Positions 22,670 through 36,070 of a stretch of DNA of 64,000 nt are shown here, in pieces. Source of the stretch: Apium graveolens (Eukaryota; Streptophyta; Magnoliopsida; Apiales; Apiaceae); contig NC_133657.1 in NCBI RefSeq assembly GCF_009905375.1, positions 47,869,134-47,933,133 of the forward strand, given 5' to 3'. The number at the start of each line of letters is the position of its first letter. Within the stretch, counting starts at the first letter, position 1. A model generated the notes under the pieces. That model ran no database searches, was not told the DNA's origin, and saw only the letters and a program-made list of their open reading frames with translations. A program made the translations under genes and the position numbers.

Positions 22670-23095
22670 ATGCGAGAGAGTAGGTTAAGTAAATTTATTA
22701 TTAATACTCCTTTTATATATCTATGTATGGTTTGTCAGCAAAGGACGCACTCCTCATCATCCTCTGGGTCGGATGACACTATTGCTTTCTCCGTGTATGC
22801 TGAGTTGAGGCGCGAGTTTGACATGCTTCAGGGAAAGTACGACCGACTGATAGATCGATTGAAGAACGTGTATCCGGATAGCCGAAACTATGAAGGGAAG
22901 CCTAAGGAGCAGATGACTGCGAGACTTGAGACTTTGGTTCAGTACGTCAACACTAAGCTTGAGGAAATTCCATCGCACCGAGACCGTACCAGCCAGTATA
23001 TCATCCAGATGGTGGCGGATGAGCTCCAGAATATTGTGAAGACGCTTCAAGAGGAGAAGACTACCAAACCCCGTTCTGATGGAGTGGAGCCTTAG
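22670..23095 (+). CDS. Leader ORF between PBS and gag, unknown function
   Basis: The 141-codon open frame may really start at the later ATG near 22729, next to a Ser-rich segment (SSSSSGSDD). The remainder is charged and probably helical (FDMLQGKYDRLIDRL, then KEQMTARLETLVQYV and ELQNIVKTLQEEK), which would suit a coiled coil. It ends 311 bp before the gag ATG. I recognise no domain. Copy 1 lost the region by deletion, so there is no second copy here to compare. It could be an extra protein, an N-terminal gag extension that lost its frame, or a chance ORF; the composition favours real coding. Confidence 0.5.
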   Translation: MRESRLSKFIINTPFIYLCMVCQQRTHSSSSSGSDDTIAFSVYAELRREFDMLQGKYDRLIDRLKNVYPDSRNYEGKPKEQMTARLETLVQYVNTKLEEIPSHRDRTSQYIIQMVADELQNIVKTLQEEKTTKPRSDGVEP

Positions 23096-23406
23096 TTCTT
23101 TCCATTATCTACTTTTCATGTTGTTGTATTATCGGACTATGTAGAACTCCCTGTTGGTCCTTTAAATAAGCATGTTATTCCTAAATTCAGACCTTATTCT
23201 AATCTTGATGTATCTTGACCTTTAAATCTCAATTATTATGCACTATCGTTCTGTTTGCTTTCAATTGTTTATTTTACGCTTTTATATACATCACCCTATT
23301 CATTTAATTTGAAACTTGACCTCATATGTGAATAAGAATGCCATGCGACACCCTCAAATTATCTCATTATTCATACCTATTTTGACGTAACTCTTATTTC
23401 AAGATC

Positions 23407-24220
23407 ATGCCACCCAAAAAGAAGAACCCAACAACCACATATACCACTGATCCAAATATTCTTCGATTACTGGAAACCTTACAACCGCAAATAAACGCTA
23501 TAGCTCAACAATAACTAACTCTTCAACAATAATTTGAAAACCAAGATAACTGTGAACCACACCAACCACCTGATCCACCAGTACCACCTCAACAAGTTGT
23601 TACTTTCAAGGCTTTTCAGAATGTGAATCCACCTGCACTTCATGATACCACTGATCCAATAATAGCAAACACATGGATTAAGGAAATGGAAAGAGCTTTT
23701 AAATTTGTACGGTTAGGGGACGATCAGAAGACACCATATGCTACTTACTTCCTGAAGGGCGAAGTCATTTATTGGTGGGATTCTGTGAAAGCTATGGAGG
23801 CAAATCAACATGTTTCCTGGGAAAGATTTAAGAAGTTATTTTTGGAAAAGTATTACCCTAAGTACATGCAGAATCAGATGGAACTTAAATTTCTTGAATT
23901 GAAGCAAGGGAGTATGTCTGTACTGGAGTATGAGAAGAAGTTCACAGAGGTGTCAAGGTTTGTGACAAAGTATACCAGCAGCGAGGAGGAAAAAGCAAAG
24001 AGATTCCAACAAGGATTAGAGTCTTGGATCAGAGATAGAGTGGCTATGTTTGAGCTTGATACTTATGCAGGTGTAGTGCAGAAAGCTTCTCTGATTGAGA
24101 GTAATGGGATGCAGTCAAGGAAGGAAAGGGATAACAAGAAGAGGAAGGTTCCATTCTATGGAGAAAAGTCTGAAGCCGGAAACTCACAAGACAGGAATGT
24201 AAAAAGGATTGGATTCCACA
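23407..24220 (+). pseudogene. Truncated gag of Tekay copy 2
   Basis: It matches gag of copy 1 with about 1.6 % mismatches. Stops are TAA at 23512 (private) and TAA at 23530 (shared with 3216 of copy 1). The capsid core is open in 23623-24258. It breaks off before the zinc knuckles, where sequence jumps to LTR3 at a shared AAGCCAG; the last residues of the 211-aa ORF are LTR translation. Confidence 0.88.
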
Positions 24221-25286
24221 AAGCCAGATATTCTTTAAAGTCGTTCACGATTGTTTGATAACCATATCCTTACCATAAAGCATGACATCCTGATATACCT
24301 TGAGCTAATGATCACTTTCTTTATATTTTAACACCTATATCATACTTGGAACCAGTAATGCTTATCTTCTTGATATTTTAATACCTATACCTTATCTAAA
24401 ACTATTGCTTTAAGCCTAGTCTGACATTACTCTTCTATATTATCTGATAACTTTACTAAATCTCCTTGTCAAAGTCCTTGTAAATAGAAACCTTCCAAAT
24501 CACCCTGATAGAGTAAAGCCTAGTGGATCATGGCCCTAGTGAACATATTTCCAGTGTTTCAAAGTGGATTCATACCCCTTGATAAAAATGTTTATTATTT
24601 AAAAAATTAATTATCAATCGGCTTTAGTTTTTGAAATGATTAAAAATTTGGATTTTCAGTCCCAAAGGGGGATAAATGTTTTCTTTAAATAGTGGATCTG
24701 GGCTGAGACGCGAGTCCTTTCCACACTTAAATTATAGGCTTAAAAGTTTCTTAGGGATCTCATTAATGTTTTAGAACCCAGCGAGGTTCGGGATTACTTC
24801 GCGGCTGATCACCGGCTGTAATCCGTAGTGTCATAAAATTGTTTTTGATTAAGAAATAATTTTGGAAATTTTTTGATACAAACAAATAATGCCATCACCC
24901 AAAAAGTTCATCTCTTATTATTATTAGCTCTATCTTCACATTGTTATTCTTTTATATATCTCAATTTATGTTTTGTACCGTATTGTTTAGCAATTGTTGA
25001 GCATTTGGCTCACTACTTGCTTTCACCCTGATATTACATCTAGCAGCTATGGTTAGATTCAAGCAGACAGCACGTAAGACTTGTGATGTCGATGCGTATG
25101 CTCGAGCTCAGGTAGAATAAGAGATAGTTTTGTGTGAGGACTCGATATTAAAACCAGTTGTAATAGTTAATAGTGTTAGGCTGATCAAAACCCTAGACTG
25201 TAAGATCTTGAATTCGGTTGTATTTACTTTCTTTTAACTATTGTAATAGTTTTTATATTATGTATTGTTAAGTTGGGGGTGTGACA
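24221..25286 (+). repeat. LTR3, 3' fragment of Tekay LTR
   Basis: It aligns to LTR2 from about 21522 to its end (GTGTGACA), about 1.07 kb, with the hairpin at 24791-24824. The first 2.9 kb of the LTR and the rest of the copy 2 internal region were removed by the gag-LTR deletion. Confidence 0.88.
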
Positions 25287-28200
25287 CCTACCCCCCTCCC
25301 TTTTTCTCCCTTCTTCATTCAAACACCTAACTTCCATTCAAGTAAATGTTACTTCCTATATCTTGATCATATGTAATCCAAAGATTTTTGAGTGAAAAGT
25401 TTATGTTTTGATCTTGCATGTCATAGTTTTAGTTGGAACTCAAAGTACAATCTTGATTCTCATGAATTTAAGGTTGTATTATTGAAGGAACTACAAGGAA
25501 TGTTGAAATGCCAAGTCAAGAGAGTGAAGCTCTTGTTTTAATGGTCATTTCCCTTCCATTTCATTCGGCTATGACCATAAGAGAGCCGAATGAATGGTTC
25601 TTGATGGTGTTTTGTTGCCTTGTTTCATTCTTATGTGTTTTTGGTGATAATAACATGAATTTTGTAGTATAAACTTGATAAAACCCTTTGCATGCTAAGT
25701 GATCATTTAGTTATAGCTTATGCTAGGCTTGCATGTTGATTTTATGATAAAATTTATTTTGGAAATTATATTGTTTTGGCTTGAATATTCGAAGGCATGA
25801 ATGCATAGAAATAAACTCATGATTTTCGGAAGTTTTTGATCATTTGAATTGATAATTGTTAGTAGGTTTCAATTTCAGTTGAGTTAAGATAATGATCTTG
25901 ATTTGTGATCCTTGATATGTGATGTTAATTCGTATATATTTATAAAGAAGATATAGCTTGTTATTTTCAAAAACTTGATGACTTGTAATTAGTGTAGTAT
26001 GTTAACTTTTGATTTGTTATGTTGCACCTTAGGTAAGGATGATCTCCGCTAAGTCAATATTAAGTGTAGGAGAGTTAGTTTAGTAGATCACCTTGGTTGA
26101 AGTTTGGTTTGGGTTTTTGGTTGTTGTTGGTTGGGTTTGTCAAGTAAGAATATTGGTGAAAGGAGAGTATTAGTTTCTGCAGAAAATCAGTTTGGTACCC
26201 TGAGGTTTAGAGTGAGATTTGACCTTGTCATTGTTGTGCACTTTGAGGCTCAAGTCACTAGAAGCTAGCACTAGGAGTATAAAATAGGTTTTAGGTATTT
26301 GTTGGAGGTTTGTAAGACGTTTGGTTAGGTGCACGAGTGGAAACACCAAATATGTCCAGCAGGGGACAGTTTTTTTACAACTTAGAAATGGAAAGTTTTG
26401 ACCATGTCATAGGTAGGCCCTCATTAGGCCCTGTCGGGCCTTAGAGGGAGAGTCAGAGGAGTTTTTCCAGCCATAGTTCATAGGATGAGTTAGAATCATG
26501 TGTCATAGGTTAGTTCAAATGAGGACCCTTTTCAGCCCAGAAAAATAGGGGAAGCGTAGACTTTAAGCTTAGGCCTAGGGAGGCCCAAGCTAGGCCCTTG
26601 AGCCACATCAGGTTTGAGAGTTGGCTTATGATCAGGAGAGTCTAGTGTAAAAGTTTTGGAGGTAAACTTGAAGGGTAAGAGTGTCAAATGCACCCAAGAA
26701 ACCTTAGATGTCATTCTGAAATTTACCATAATGAGCACATTCACTTACCACATAGTTTTAGAGCACTTAGGAATGAAGTTTTGGTTGACCACCATAGTTG
26801 CAAGATAGTATAAAGTCGGTAGAGTGAAAGGCCCAAGTTAGGGTCAATAGGAATTGGATGGTTTAGTAAAGGCACATCGAGTTAGGAGGCCAAAATTTGG
26901 AGATTTTGTCTAGCGACCAAGTGACTTAAGTAAGTGGAGCGAGATCATCCAAGCCTAGTGTTGCAATATGGTGTGTGTAATATTATTTGGTACTTAAATA
27001 TGATATGTGAGCATATGTGGCTATGTGTACTATTATGATTATAAGGTGATTGTAAATTGTGTGTATACATAGGCCTAAGTGCCATTGTGTTTAAATTGTG
27101 GTTTACAAATAGGTTGAGTTGGTAAGAATATATTATAACGAGGTTATTATTATTTGTGTAGGATCTCGAAATGAGGGTAAACTTTCCATTAGGGTCGAGT
27201 GAAGCTTCCAGTTGCTCCTACATGCCAGTCAAGTCCAGCCTTTCTCAAGGCAAGTGATTCAACCTGCCTTTTTCGTTTACACTGCAAGTGTGTGATAACT
27301 AGTTCATATATATGATGCGAGTATTTTAATTCACCTTGATATACATGAACCAAGTGGTTTCGAATCTATATCCGTAGTATATGAAAATGACATGAACCCT
27401 CAAGTATTTATTTCAAGTAGTTTAGCTCTACTTGAAGATTGCTATGCAAGTAAATCAAAAGTCCTATCATGCTAGTATACCCAAGTAATTGTGATGATGA
27501 ACCATGTGCAAGTTATACTCAGTAACCTTATCTTAATACCTAAAAGTCAGTCATTCCTTAACGATTATCCATAATTGGTTGATAACCCTATCTTTACCCT
27601 AAAGCTTGACACTCTGTTATACCTTGAGTTAATGCTCACCTTCTCTATATTTTAATACATATACCTCATTTGGGACCATTAATGCTTACTTTCTTTGTAT
27701 TTTTAAATACCTATGCCTTACCTGAAAATATTACCTAGAACCTCGTTTTCCCTTGTTCCTTCATACTATCCGATAACCTTGCTAAATCACACCGTCAAAA
27801 TCCTTGTATATAGAAACCTTGCAATTCCCTTGATGAAGTATAGTTTAGTTGATCATGGCCTTGAAATTTAGTGAACCTGTCCCTGTGCTTCAGAGTTGAT
27901 CTAGAACCCTTGATAAATATGCTCACTGTTTAAGAAATTAACCGTCACTTGGCATCAGTTTTTAATAAAATAAAAAGTAAAAATTTGGATTTCCAGTCCA
28001 AAGGGGGACAAATATTTTTTTTAAATAGTGGATCTGGACTGAGACGCAAGTCCTTTATGCTCTTAATTTGTAGTCTTAAAAGTTTTCTAGGGATCCCATT
28101 AATGTTCTAGAACCCAGCGAGGTTCGGGATTACTTCGCGGATGATCACCGGCTGTAATCCGTAGCGTCATAAAATGGTTTTGATAAAGAAATGGTTTGAA

Positions 28201-28614
28201 TGGTTTTGTTACAAATAAAAATGCCATCACTCAAAAGTTTATCTCTTGCTATTACTAGCTCTACCTTCACATTGTTAATCTTATATCTCGATTTATGTTT
28301 TGTATTGTATTGTATAGTACTTGTTGAGCATTTGGCTCACTACTTGCTTTCACCCTGATATTTCAGCTAGCATATATGGTTAGATTCAAGCAGACAATGC
28401 GTAAAACTTGTGATGCCGATGCATATGTCCGAGCTCAGGTAGTTGAGTGATCCTTTTGTGTGAGGACTCGATATTAAAAATCAGGTTGTAATAGTTATTA
28501 GTGTTGGGCTGTTCCAAACCCTAAACTGTAAGATCTTGGATTCAGTTGTATTTACTTTCTTTTTGTAACTATTGTAATAATTTTTATAATATATTGTTAA
28601 GTCGGGGCGTGACA
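25287..28614 (+). repeat. Older, diverged relative of the Tekay LTR (5' part lost or displaced)
   Basis: It aligns to LTR2 from about position 612 of the LTR to its end (GGCGTGACA), with clearly more mismatches than the other copies. It starts abruptly at the end of LTR3. No PBS follows, so this is a solo LTR or the 3' LTR of something older. The hairpin block at 28127-28160 is nearly unchanged. Confidence 0.8.
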
Positions 28615-29064
28615 ACATATATTTAATTTATTAGAATGATGAATATTATTTCAGATATTTATTCAAACGGAGAAGTATTCTCCGAAGATTACTTTATTAA
28701 AAACTTCAATTATTTAATATTTACTTAAGTTTTAATTTAATTACTTAAACATAAATCAGTTGAGGAACATTATTTCAAATATTCTTTTAAATAAAATTAT
28801 TCGAGGTTTAATTATTTAATAATTATTATTTAATTATTAAATATTTGTTAAATGATTTAATATGATTTAAAACTCATAAATATTATTCTTAGTTATTTTC
28901 TGAGTATCAGAAAATTATTCTAGTACTTTTATATCGTCAAAAAATATTATCTCGATATATTTTAAATATTTTGACTATAGTGTCAAAAGAAACTCCTCTT
29001 TATTTATATATCTGTTGACAACGGTCAACTCACATTATCGTAATACTTCCTCCGAAAGTCCTCG

Positions 29065-29110
<46 letters not shown>

Positions 29111-29279
29111 TATATATATATATTAGTGTGTACCTATCAACAAGCAATACGACTGGGGAACAATATAAGTTCCATATATATGACAGGATTCTTAAAGGAC
29201 AAGGGAGGGGTAGACTCCAGTACTTTGCATACTGGGGAGACTGCTAATTTGTTTTCGCATGAGAATGTATTATGAATAT
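28615..29279. other. AT-rich spacer with no gene
   Basis: This stretch is strongly AT-rich, contains the (AT)n tract and no convincing ORF. The 86-aa frame across 29015-29275 is repeat translation. It may be an old LTR remnant. Confidence 0.6.
29066..29124. repeat. (AT)n microsatellite
   Basis: An almost pure AT dinucleotide run of about 40 bases, with a short interrupted continuation. Confidence 0.92.
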
Positions 29280-32200
29280 TGGGACATCCCCCAAATCCGG
29301 GGTCAGGATTGGGTGTCACCAAACATCATTAAACAATACCAACCTGTATATTAAGATAAATATACAGATGACCCCTCAATTCCGGATCGATTATATATTA
29401 TGGTATGAAACAAGAATCTGAACATCTAAATTTTATAACTACTAACTGAAAGTTCATTACCTCTTTACCAACTTCCTCGTCTTATCAACTCTGACATATC
29501 CAAATTCCCGAGGCTGGGATCTCTCCATTACACTGCCTACTGTGAGCTATCTATATTTATCTTCAGGTGATAATTAAAGAATAAGAAAATAACAAAGCAA
29601 GAGTGAGCTAAAAATACCCATCAAGTACCATAATATGGTTTCCAGTTTTCAGTATCAAAATAAACCACTGGAAATAATTTCTGAATGGTTTTATAAACAT
29701 CTTCGCTCATTTGAATAATTGAGCAAATAAAATATCGGCCATTATTAGCCTTTAATCATAGATCATATTTTTTGAAAAAGAACAACGAGCAATTAACTGA
29801 TTCATATCCTAAACCAATTATTTGTTTGTTTTTGTAATCATGGAGCTCTTAAAGAAGGAATACCATTAATGGTACCATACCCCGCTGATCAGTCGGGATA
29901 TAGTACGGATCTATGCCCATCTGCATAGACCCACCATCATTTCGGGTACCCAGTCACACTTTGGCCTAATAAATCATAGGGTCCAGTCCATCCCTGGCCC
30001 TTTTCTTAACCATCCACCCCGTAAAGTATTTTGATGATAAACCATTTTGGTTAAAATAACCCGGAATAATAGACATTTGCTCAAGAGATCAATCAATAAT
30101 AATGAAAGAACAAGAATAAAAAACACTACCATAATCGAAATTTATTTCAACAAAATTTAAAACATTTAACTATTTTAAATTTAGAATAGGGAGAAATACT
30201 TGCCTTACATTGAAGATCTCAAATTTCAATTGCATTTCAATAGTACTATTCAATAGCCACTTACTTCCCTTTTCTATATCTCGCTTCCTCTGTTAATCAC
30301 AATGATTATCTATCAGTAATCAATCTCGTATTATTCTAAACGTCACACAATCAAAATGAGCTTCTATCTACCATTCATTTTACCCAAATCTGATTTACGG
30401 ATTAAAAGATATGACTAAGACAATCATACAATGTTCACATAGGAATACGACACGTCATTCAGATAGCACATAGCAAATAACATGTAAGGTGTTTGATAAA
30501 AAAACTATTTTTCAAAGAAGGTTCTGGCCAAGAATGATTTTTCTGGCATTTAATATTAGTTTTTGAATATTTTTTGGGATTAAAATGGGTAAAAGAATCA
30601 TTTTATAAATAGATAATAGAGTCCGGGTGCTCGAAATTGGCTTTGAAATCATCTAGAAATAATTAACGAGCATTGAACATATTTTAGAAAAATATTCTAA
30701 GGCTCGAAACTATTTTTCGGAGTTTTTAAATCAAAAGAAATAATTAAATCTATATAAATAATCAAATAAAATCTTTTTATAAATAATTAAATTTTTTAAT
30801 CATTTAATAATTAAATTAATTGACCAGTTAAAATATTTAAATACTGAATAAAATTAATTGATTAAAGAATTTAGATTTAATTTTGAATTAATAAATAATT
30901 AAAAATCAATTTTGAAATTAAAATAATAATTAAAATTAAATTTTAAAATTAAAACCAAAAGGTTTAAAGTGTAAAGTTTTAAAAGTTTTCGGCCAGATTT
31001 TAAAGTGTAAAAATGGGAAGTTGGATGACCCAACTTCACTATCTCCAAAACCAGGGGGCTAAACGGTAATTTTACCACCGCCCCAGTCGCCGGAAAATGT
31101 CCGGAAAGAAGCTTCGAGCCACCTCCATACAAACCAATTACATAAAACGAATCCTTACAAGCTGATAAACATGATGGTGGCAACAAATTTCACCCAGATT
31201 TTCCCGAAAAGAAAACCCCCAAAAATTGATTGCAAACATTCAAACCTTCAACATAAACCATAGTTTTCTAACTCAGAGAATCAAAGTCCTGTTTCTATAA
31301 TTTAATGAACTCAAAATCCATCATATAATATACCAAATTGAATGGCAAGAGATGCTCTACAACATGGAATCATCAAATCACACAAACAACTTCGAAATCA
31401 AAAAACCCTAATTTATTCCATATAATTTAGAAATTGAAAACCTCAATTAGTAGTTACCTATTAAATATGCACTGTTATAGATACTTAACCTAGATTCTAC
31501 TCGTCGAGAGCTTCGATTTGACTATTCATATGCCTCCATCGGATTTCAATAACATATTCAAATCCTTGTTCGATCGCGAAAAACACGAAGAACGCCATTC
31601 GTTTCTCTCGATAATTACACAATTTAACTGTATATAATGATTTACTGTAGTTAGATAAGCTATAGAAAAAGGCTATTTATATTGACAAGAAATTAAGACC
31701 CCGTTAGATCATGTCATTTGTAAAAATCCATTACTTAATCGCTAAGTATTAATAAAACTGATCTAATAGGACCCCATTTTCGAGATAAATATTAAAATCA
31801 GACAATTTAATAAAAGTTTGGGGTTTTGAATTTTTATTTACTCGTAATACCAGAAAATATATTATTTAAATCAAAATAGCTCGTATATCTAAATTATCTA
31901 GCTTGCAAGTGTACCGAGATGATTAAATAATATTAAAATAATCATAAAATCGCACCAGAAATTGTACAGAAAAATTCATACTCCGGTTCGAAAAAGTTAA
32001 AATACGAAAATGCTCGGAATATCCAAATTAGGCTAAAAATGAGTTTTTTCGTAAATTTCGGGTAGCAGAAAAGTGAAAATCGTTACGAGTGGACAGTTTT
32101 TGAATAATCAAAATAATTAATAATTAAATCGAAAAATAATTAATTAGATATATAAATTAATTATAAATAATATAACAACATATAAATTAATAGAAAAATA

Positions 32201-32377
32201 TCTAAATAATCTACACCTCATTCTGAGAATATAAAAATTAAAATCTCGCAAATTCTAACAAATACGAACCACAAAGACATGAAACCAATTAACACATAAT
32301 TCACAAGATTCACATAATATTCATATAGTATTCATTTATCATTAAAAATAATTACACAGAAAGTCCCAGATATTACA
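29280..32377 (-). repeat. 3' LTR of chromovirus A
   Basis: In minus orientation it begins TGTAATATCTGGG at 32377. Its far end, on the plus strand, reads TGGGACATCCCCCAAATCC at 29280, the usual GGATTTGGGG-type terminus. It is about 3.1 kb and very AT-rich around 30700-30990. The left boundary is less certain than the right. Confidence 0.7.
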
Positions 32378-32394
32378 TCATCCCCCCTTAAAAG
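32378..32394 (-). other. Polypurine tract of chromovirus A
   Basis: On the minus strand TTTTAAGGGGGGATGA abuts the LTR start. Confidence 0.75.
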
Positions 32395-35300
32395 GATTCT
32401 TTCCTCGGAATCACCTAAAAAACAAGTGACAACACTTTTCAAGTATGTCACTTTTAAATTTTCAGGTTGACCTCTCAACCTTACGACTCCTCCATAAAAT
32501 TTTAACTCACAACATCGACTTATTACTCAACAATCTCTTGATGAAATAACGTTTCATCAATTGCTCATAAAAACCCAATTTATTTGAGTTTCCATCATAT
32601 ATATAATGAAGCTAGATTACACTTCTTGAGTATAAACATATAACCACAATATGAACATGCTACATATGTGGCAGTAAAGCCAGCTCACATGCAACCTTCC
32701 TCACATGTCTCAATATCTCAAAAGGACCAACATAATGCATACTAAGTTTTCTTTTTCTTACTAATTTTAATCAATCGTGTTCATGAAACACTTTCAACAT
32801 TACTGTTTCTTTAACTTCATTTTCCATGCACTTCTTTCTTTGATCACCTAGCTTATAATTGCTTCCAAGTATATTTGAAGCTCTTTAATTGTTCTTTTAC
32901 TTTTCCCATCCATCTGCGAATGGTATACTGAGCTCATGGCGCATTTGGTTTCTAAACGTTCCTGACATTACCTCCAGACTTAAGAATTAAAGGGAGAATT
33001 CCGGTTCGATACGATTGATATGCGAATTTATAGTCATACCAAAATTTCCTTTAAATACACATAAACTTATTCATTGTGCGAAAATCATTTATTATTTAGA
33101 AGAAAATGCACTAATCTGGTCATTTCATCCATAATACTTCAACTCGTATTATAATTCTTTTTGGTTCTAGGAAGTCCCCGTACGAAATTTATTATAAGGT
33201 ACTCTCACTTTTATCTTGAAAAATCTAATGGTTGTAAAAATCAACTGATCTTATGATGCTCTTCCTTGACGTTCAGTAACATATAACATTTATCCCTTTC
33301 TTCATTTCTTATTATCAGAAAGTTTTCTTTTACATCTATGCTCTTTATCATATTCTCAGAACGACTTGAATATCTCGAGTTATCGACGTCTAGACAAATT
33401 CCCTTGTTTAGCTCTGACCTACATGGTGCCCGTTCATCCATGGACGGTAGACAATATTTAGGTTCAATATGGTTTCCAAGAATCCTCAATACTTCTTCCA
33501 AAATATTGAATTAAACAATAATATCAATTTGATACAATCAATACTTAAACCTTGTGATGTACCACAATCTCCCTGAAGCATCAACGAACTCACTTATCGG
33601 GTAAATTGTTCATTAATAGAAAGATAATGACGAGGTTGAGTTAACCTATTGATAATAATTTAAATAATGTTACCATTATCTTTGGTTTCCATATGATTTC
33701 ACTACGACATCCCTAACGGGATATGTCCATTTCCATTCTAGTATATCAAACGGTTAAAATAAATATCCAGCCTTTGATGTTCGGCCTTAATTCTTTGGTA
33801 GGTATAACAATTACATACATGTTCTGCAATTTCCTTCTTCATATCTGGTCAATAAATATTTTCTTTTAGCTCTCGGTACTTAATCGTACTCCCAGGATGA
33901 ATTTCATATCTCAAGTTATGAGTGTTTCATAAAATCCATTACTTTAGCTCTGTCATACGTGATGCCCATATCTTAATTACATCCTGGGACAAATTCATAG
34001 AATCACTTTATCATCCTTTTGATTCTACTTCCTTTCCTAGTTAAACTTTCCATTTTCATGGCTCGTTATTTCTTCTTAACATATGAGAATCTTTTTCCAA
34101 CAATCATGGATGGTTCATCATTATATACGCCATTTCTACGATAGACTCTGAAATAAAAAAATTTAATTTCTGACGGTTCGAACTCTTTTACTATCTTTTC
34201 TAATAAAGTTAACAAGATTAAACTTTCCTTTTCGCTAAAACTGCCAGCGACCTCTCTAGCTTACTCAAATAACTATTAATCGTAGAATTATCATATTTAA
34301 TCAATTCTAAACATCATCCTTGTTTCTTATTTGACCTTCTCTAAATGACGATATATTTCAACTGTTGGGGTCTGTGTAAATTATATACTTTTTCCTTGAA
34401 TAAACAATGTATTTACATCTTTAACTTACATACTACCATTTCCAACTTCTACCATATGTTGGATACTTTTATTCGCGAGTCTTCCGATATTTTGGAGTAT
34501 TCATCATTACTTTATCGTTCTATATGGATATACAACCAACTTTCTCATGAAAACAACATTACAGATGATAAATCTTTTTCACTGTCTGGAAACATCAACA
34601 CTGGTGTAGTTACCCATTTCTATATTTCCTTCTTCTCTTACTCTCCTTCTTTCTTTTCTTTACTCCTTATTGAACCTTTAGTTCTTGAAAAATTCTTTCA
34701 CACTTGTTGGTGCAATCAAATTTTTCATTCTTCGTATTTATTGCAAAGGGTGTAATTAATTGGACAAGGTCCTGAACAAATTTGTAGTAATATCACACTA
34801 ATCTAACTAAACCTCTGAATTCTGCCAGTGTTTTTTGATCTCACCAAGTCCATAGTTGCTTTGATTTCTATTCTGAGAGCAGTATTTGTTAATAACTTAA
34901 TCTAATTGGAATCGATTATCATCTAATTGATCATCAGTTGATGAAATTAATCAATTAACTCTTTTTAATTGATGAATTAAATCAAGTAATAACTAACTAG
35001 ATGAAATCCAAAACTAATTATACCAAGTTGGTTTAGGTATAGAAAATACTTTTCAATAACAGAAATCACACTCATTTGGAGTATCCAACGAAAAGGTTAA
35101 TAACACATGAAAGTATCCTTCTTGCCTTTTAAATTATGGTATTTTCAAAAATTTGGGCAGCACCTCCTCTGGATTATAGACTTCCAGTCAGACTTAAGCC
35201 GACACCAACAATTAATGAAGCCACGAAAAAATATATCAATCAACATCTATCAAACCAAACTATTCATTTCACAATACTTTAACACATATCATATTGATAA

Positions 35301-35780
35301 TAGCACATACCACTAAATGACATCGATCACCGCGTACACCATTACTCATTCTAAGATTATAAATGAACTCTTAATTAATATGACCATACATTTCCTCATT
35401 CCTTTTCGAATATAACAGAATATCTCCAATGAATATAATTACAAAATTATTCCATTATTTCTCAAAACTCTATTTGTCAATCCAACGGAACTACTGGTGT
35501 ATTTGTTAATTCAAACACCTTTATTAACAACTTATGTTGTCCATGCCTAATTCGGAAAGCCATTTTTTAAGTATGGAAGTCCTTTCACCTTTAATACCAA
35601 TAAGTCATTTCACCTTTATTACCAATCAGTCCTTTCACGTCAAAGTTTCTTAACTCGAAAGGTATCATGTTAGTAGAACTAATTCACTACTACGTTTTCC
35701 ACAATGAAAGTAAACATTTATTACATATACGTGCTTCTTGTTTGATACTTTCATTACAAACACGTCATCCTAAGAATATA
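32395..35780 (-). pseudogene. pol relic of chromovirus A (chromodomain, integrase, RNase H/RT parts)
   Basis: Recognised only by alignment to the pol region of chromovirus B, in the same order and strand. Stops occur throughout in every frame, and C-to-T/G-to-A type changes dominate. The 135-aa plus-strand ORF at 34345-34755 and the minus one at 33241-33501 are chance openings in this relic. Confidence 0.7.
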
Positions 35781-36070
35781 AAACAATTAAAATCATTAAT
35801 AATTAAATCATTAATAATTAAATCAAAAAATAATTATTTAAATCTATAAATAAATTCTAAAATTATAAAACAACATATAAATTACTACAAAAATATTTAA
35901 ATAATATACACCTCATCCTAAGAATATAAAAATTAAAATCTCTAAATTCTCACACATACGAACCACAAACACATGAAACCAATTAACACATAATTCACAA
36001 ATTCACATAACATTCATATAGTATTCATTTATTATAAAAAATAATTACATGAAAAATCTCAGATATTACA
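35781..36070 (-). repeat. 5' LTR fragment of chromovirus A
   Basis: About 290 bp matching 32100-32377, ending in the same ATATTACA. Only the start of the LTR (minus sense) remains; the rest, with PBS and gag, is gone. Confidence 0.7.

Larger units (their letters stand above)
29280..36070 (-). mobile_element. Strongly decayed chromovirus A (Ty3/gypsy), minus strand
   Basis: A 3' LTR at the left, a polypurine tract, about 3.4 kb of pol relic and a short 5' LTR piece at the right. The pol part aligns patchily with chromovirus B (52193-54298); for example the stretches at 32690, 33129, 33840 and 34060 match those at 52500, 53217, 53343 and 53550. No long frame survives. gag and protease are not seen. 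Confidence 0.78.

Noticed and set aside
29015..29275. 86-aa plus ORF with Ile/Tyr repeats
   Set aside because: It is the translation of the (AT)n tract and AT-rich flank; no protein-like composition elsewhere.
34345..34755. 136-aa plus ORF
   Set aside because: It lies in the pol relic of chromovirus A on the opposite strand; Ser/Phe/Tyr-rich composition follows from AT bias.
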